A stretch of 64,000 bases of DNA from Urbifossiella limnaea (lineage in GTDB: Bacteria; Planctomycetota; Planctomycetia; Gemmatales; Gemmataceae): positions 7,672,322 through 7,736,321 of the forward strand of contig NZ_CP036273.1 of the NCBI RefSeq assembly GCF_007747215.1, given 5' to 3'. Below the pieces are notes generated by a model. The model made no database searches, was not told the origin of the DNA, and worked only from the letters and a program-made list of their open reading frames with translations. The position numbers and the translations under genes are program-made. The number at the start of each line of letters is the position of its first letter. The first letter of the stretch is position 1. Below, one piece after another: positions 62,319 to 64,000 of this stretch.

Positions 62319-62672
62319 TCAGGGCGCGGGCGACACGACGAACGGGCCGGGGTATTCGAAGTCGGTGTCGACCGGCTCGACCTGGGCGGCCGACAGCTGG
62401 TTCGCCGTGGTGTAGTCGACCTGGAGCCCGCCGACGACGGCGACGGTGCTGATGCCGCCCTCGGGGAGGATCATGTAGCCGGAGTAGGTGAACGAGGGCG
62501 TGATGCGGCCGAGGAAGTTGCCGATGGTGGTCAGCGCCGAGTTGGTCGAGTTCCGCAGGGCAACCAGCCCCGGGATCAGACCCATCACGAGGACGCCGAG
62601 CACGAGGATCAGTTCGCTGGAGATCACCGCCCCGCGGTCGTCGTCCCACAGGCGGCAGAGAAGCGTCGTCAC
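62319..62672 (-). CDS. Flp-type pilin paralog 2
   Basis: This 117-residue protein starts at GTG 62672, after GAGGTG. RLWDDDRGAVISSELILVLG and the helix ending VALRNSTNSALTTIGNFLG are shared with paralog 3 almost exactly, as is RITPSFTYSGY. The end (QVEPVDTDFEYPGPFVV) is its own. About 200 bases separate it from paralog 1. Confidence 0.82.
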   Translation of the reverse strand: MTTLLCRLWDDDRGAVISSELILVLGVLVMGLIPGLVALRNSTNSALTTIGNFLGRITPSFTYSGYMILPEGGISTVAVVGGLQVDYTTANQLSAAQVEPVDTDFEYPGPFVVSPAP

Positions 62673-62880
62673 GGTGTCACCTCGTCGGTGCTTTCAGGAT
62701 TCGCGGCACAACCCCGCGATCACTGTAAACAGGTAGCGCCGGCAGGGTCCACGCAACCGCGCGAGAAACCGCAACCGGATCATCTCCCGGAGCCGGCCAA
62801 GGCCGTACGACCGGAATAACTGCGAGAACGGGTGGGACCGGACGGCGCCGGGCGCCGTCCGGACCGGGGACGAAGGGGGA

Positions 62881-63219
62881 TCAGGGAGCCGGCGGGACCA
62901 CCAGGTAGTTGACCAGGGTCGGGGTGACCTGGGCGGCCGACAGCTGGGTGACCGTCGTGTAGTTGATCTGCAGGCCGCCGACGAGGGCGATGGTGCTGCC
63001 GCCGCCGCTGGCGATGACCGCGTAGCCCGAGTACGTGAACGAGGGCGTGATGCGACCGAGGAAGTTGCCGATCGTGGTCAGGGCCGAGTTGACCGAGTTC
63101 CGCAGGGCCACGAGGCCGGGGATCAGACCGAAGATGAGGATCCCGAGCACGAGCACCAGCTCGCTCGAGATCACGGCGCCTTGGTCGTCGTCCCACAGGC
63201 GGGCGAACAGGTTGCTCAC
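62881..63219 (-). CDS. Flp-type pilin paralog 3
   Basis: This 112-residue protein starts at GTG 63219, nine bases after AGAGAGG. RLWDDDQGAVISSELVLVLG and SVNSALTTIGNFLGRITPS match paralog 2. It is the first gene of the minus-strand pilus region and probably the most strongly expressed. The three copies probably arose by tandem duplication. Confidence 0.83.
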   Translation of the reverse strand: MSNLFARLWDDDQGAVISSELVLVLGILIFGLIPGLVALRNSVNSALTTIGNFLGRITPSFTYSGYAVIASGGGSTIALVGGLQINYTTVTQLSAAQVTPTLVNYLVVPPAP

Positions 63220-63640
63220 GGCGAGTACCTCTCTGAAAGGAGACAGGAGTGGGCCAATCGACCGACCGCCGGCAGCCAGGCTCCAGTGCGAAAGCTGATG
63301 CAGTCGGAAGAAACTTCGCAGGCAAACTACCTGTCTTAACCCGCAGGAGCAACCGTAATCGGAAAGAGTTTCCCAAATTCCCCATCACCGACCGTCCGAT
63401 TAACCGACACGATCCTCCCAACCGCCACGACTCGCTCACCCGGCGCCACTTAACACCCACCTGTATCATGTGTATCGAACGGGCGACTTATTGCGGTGCG
63501 GCGCCCCCCACCGACGCGCCGGCGGCGCGGATTCCGCGGGGTGCGGCGGCGGCGGGGGACGGGGCGGGTATAGTAACTGAATGGGTCGGCCGGATCGTGA
63601 GGAATGACCCGGGGAACGCCCGATGCCCGATGACCCACCA
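63220..63640. other. Gene-free stretch between the pilin operon and a divergent gene
   Basis: This 420-base stretch, lower in GC than its surroundings (AAACTACCTGTC, CCGTAATCGG and similar), should hold the pilin promoter and that of the gene on the right. No ORF is convincing here. Confidence 0.6.
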
Positions 63641-63684
63641 ATGACCAAGGAAGACGAAGCGACTCCGCCCTTGGTCGTTGGTGG
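63635..63684. repeat. Inverted repeat covering a start codon
   Basis: CCACCAATGACCAAGG at 63635-63650 pairs with 63669-63684 with one mismatch, and holds the ATG at 63641. Short direct GCCCGATG and ACTGGGC repeats flank it. It resembles the family B repeats (ACCCACCAATGACGA). Confidence 0.8.
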
Positions 63685-64000
63685 AGCACTGGGCACTGGG
63701 CAGTCCCAGCAGGGCCATAACGTCGGGGCCGGCTTCGACTTCTCCGACCCCGACTCGCCGCTGGCACGGTTCTACCTCCGCACCTCGCACGTCGTCGCCG
63801 TCGCCGCGATCGCCGCCGTCTTCGCCGCCGCCGCGCTGTTCCCGCTGTGGCACACCGACGTGTGGGGCCACCTCAAGTACGGGCAGTGGATGGTGGAGCA
63901 CGGCCGCATCCCGGACCGCGAGCCGTTCAGCCCGTGGTGGGACGGCCGCCAGCCGTTCACGCAGTTCTACACGCTCACCCAGCTGGCCATGTACGCCGCC
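63641..64000 (+). CDS. Membrane protein, N-terminal part (runs off the right edge)
   Basis: The frame is open from ATG 63641 to the end of the window. After a polar N-terminus come SPLARFYLRTSH and a helix (VVAVAAIAAVFAAAALFPLW), then HTDVWGHLKYGQWMVEHG, RIPDREPFSPWWDGRQPFTQ and another helix start (TLTQLAMYAA). The pattern DVWGHLKYG resembles polytopic glycosyltransferase-like proteins of planctomycetes, but the family is not certain. The first 30 codons are encoded by repeat sequence, so the real start may be further in. Confidence 0.75.
   Translation, partial: MTKEDEATPPLVVGGALGTGQSQQGHNVGAGFDFSDPDSPLARFYLRTSHVVAVAAIAAVFAAAALFPLWHTDVWGHLKYGQWMVEHGRIPDREPFSPWWDGRQPFTQFYTLTQLAMYAA

Overview
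This window is a stretch of high-GC chromosome from a planctomycete, most probably of the family Gemmataceae. The grounds are two proteins carrying the Gemmata-type TIGR02996 companion domain (25279-25968, 29307-30320), a dihydropteroate synthase-like protein of the kind used for tetrahydromethanopterin-linked C1 metabolism, a FloA/NfeD module, a secreted sulfatase, short divergent ECF sigma factor and MoxR genes, and strong GC bias that opens long antisense shadow frames.

Region 1 (1-15,014) is accessory DNA. It starts with the 3' part of an IS630-type transposase and a dead ISL3-type element with 28-bp terminal inverted repeats. Then come three copies of the 3' end of ygiQ on the minus strand: a worn one (2558-2690), a fresher one (9267-9689) and the intact gene (12,891-15,014). 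Between them lie two cargo blocks. Block A (2691-9237) holds a 5'-truncated gene followed by a tightly overlapped operon: a PD-(D/E)XK (DUF559-like) nuclease, an unknown linker protein and a 1047-residue protein with two P-loop ATPase domains, the second HerA-like. This is the best candidate here for an undescribed, perhaps anti-phage, system. Block B (9735-12,845) holds a long 2OG-Fe(II) oxygenase, a frameshifted pRiA4b ORF-3-like gene and a LexA-type winged-helix regulator. The intact ygiQ itself carries a 75-nt in-frame palindromic insertion.

Region 2 (15,300-43,900) is mostly ordinary chromosome: a secreted protein with thioester-like and PEP-CTERM-like features, a CBS-SpoIIE phosphatase, an ECF sigma factor, MoxR, an ABC-F protein, a lone CoA-transferase beta subunit, a fatty acid desaturase, rpmA, divergent apgM and pgi, a PQQ-propeller membrane protein, a ferredoxin, a DegT aminotransferase, a sulfatase, queG and an AAA ATPase.

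Region 3 (43,990-56,400) holds the FloA/NfeD/membrane ClpP-class protease cluster, a FabF-type ketosynthase, an M28 peptidase, a secreted esterase-like protein, the dihydropteroate synthase-like gene, a 2-hydroxyacid dehydrogenase and a type II toxin-antitoxin pair.

Region 4 (56,434-63,219) is a Tad/Flp pilus operon on the minus strand: three paralogous pilins, prepilin peptidase, CpaB, TadA, TadB and TadC. A membrane protein gene runs off the right edge.

A striking overall feature is that more than a dozen intergenic gaps hold long near-perfect inverted repeats. They fall into a few sequence families, often touch stop codons, and sit between convergent, codirectional and even divergent genes. 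No tRNA, rRNA, CRISPR array or replication origin was seen.
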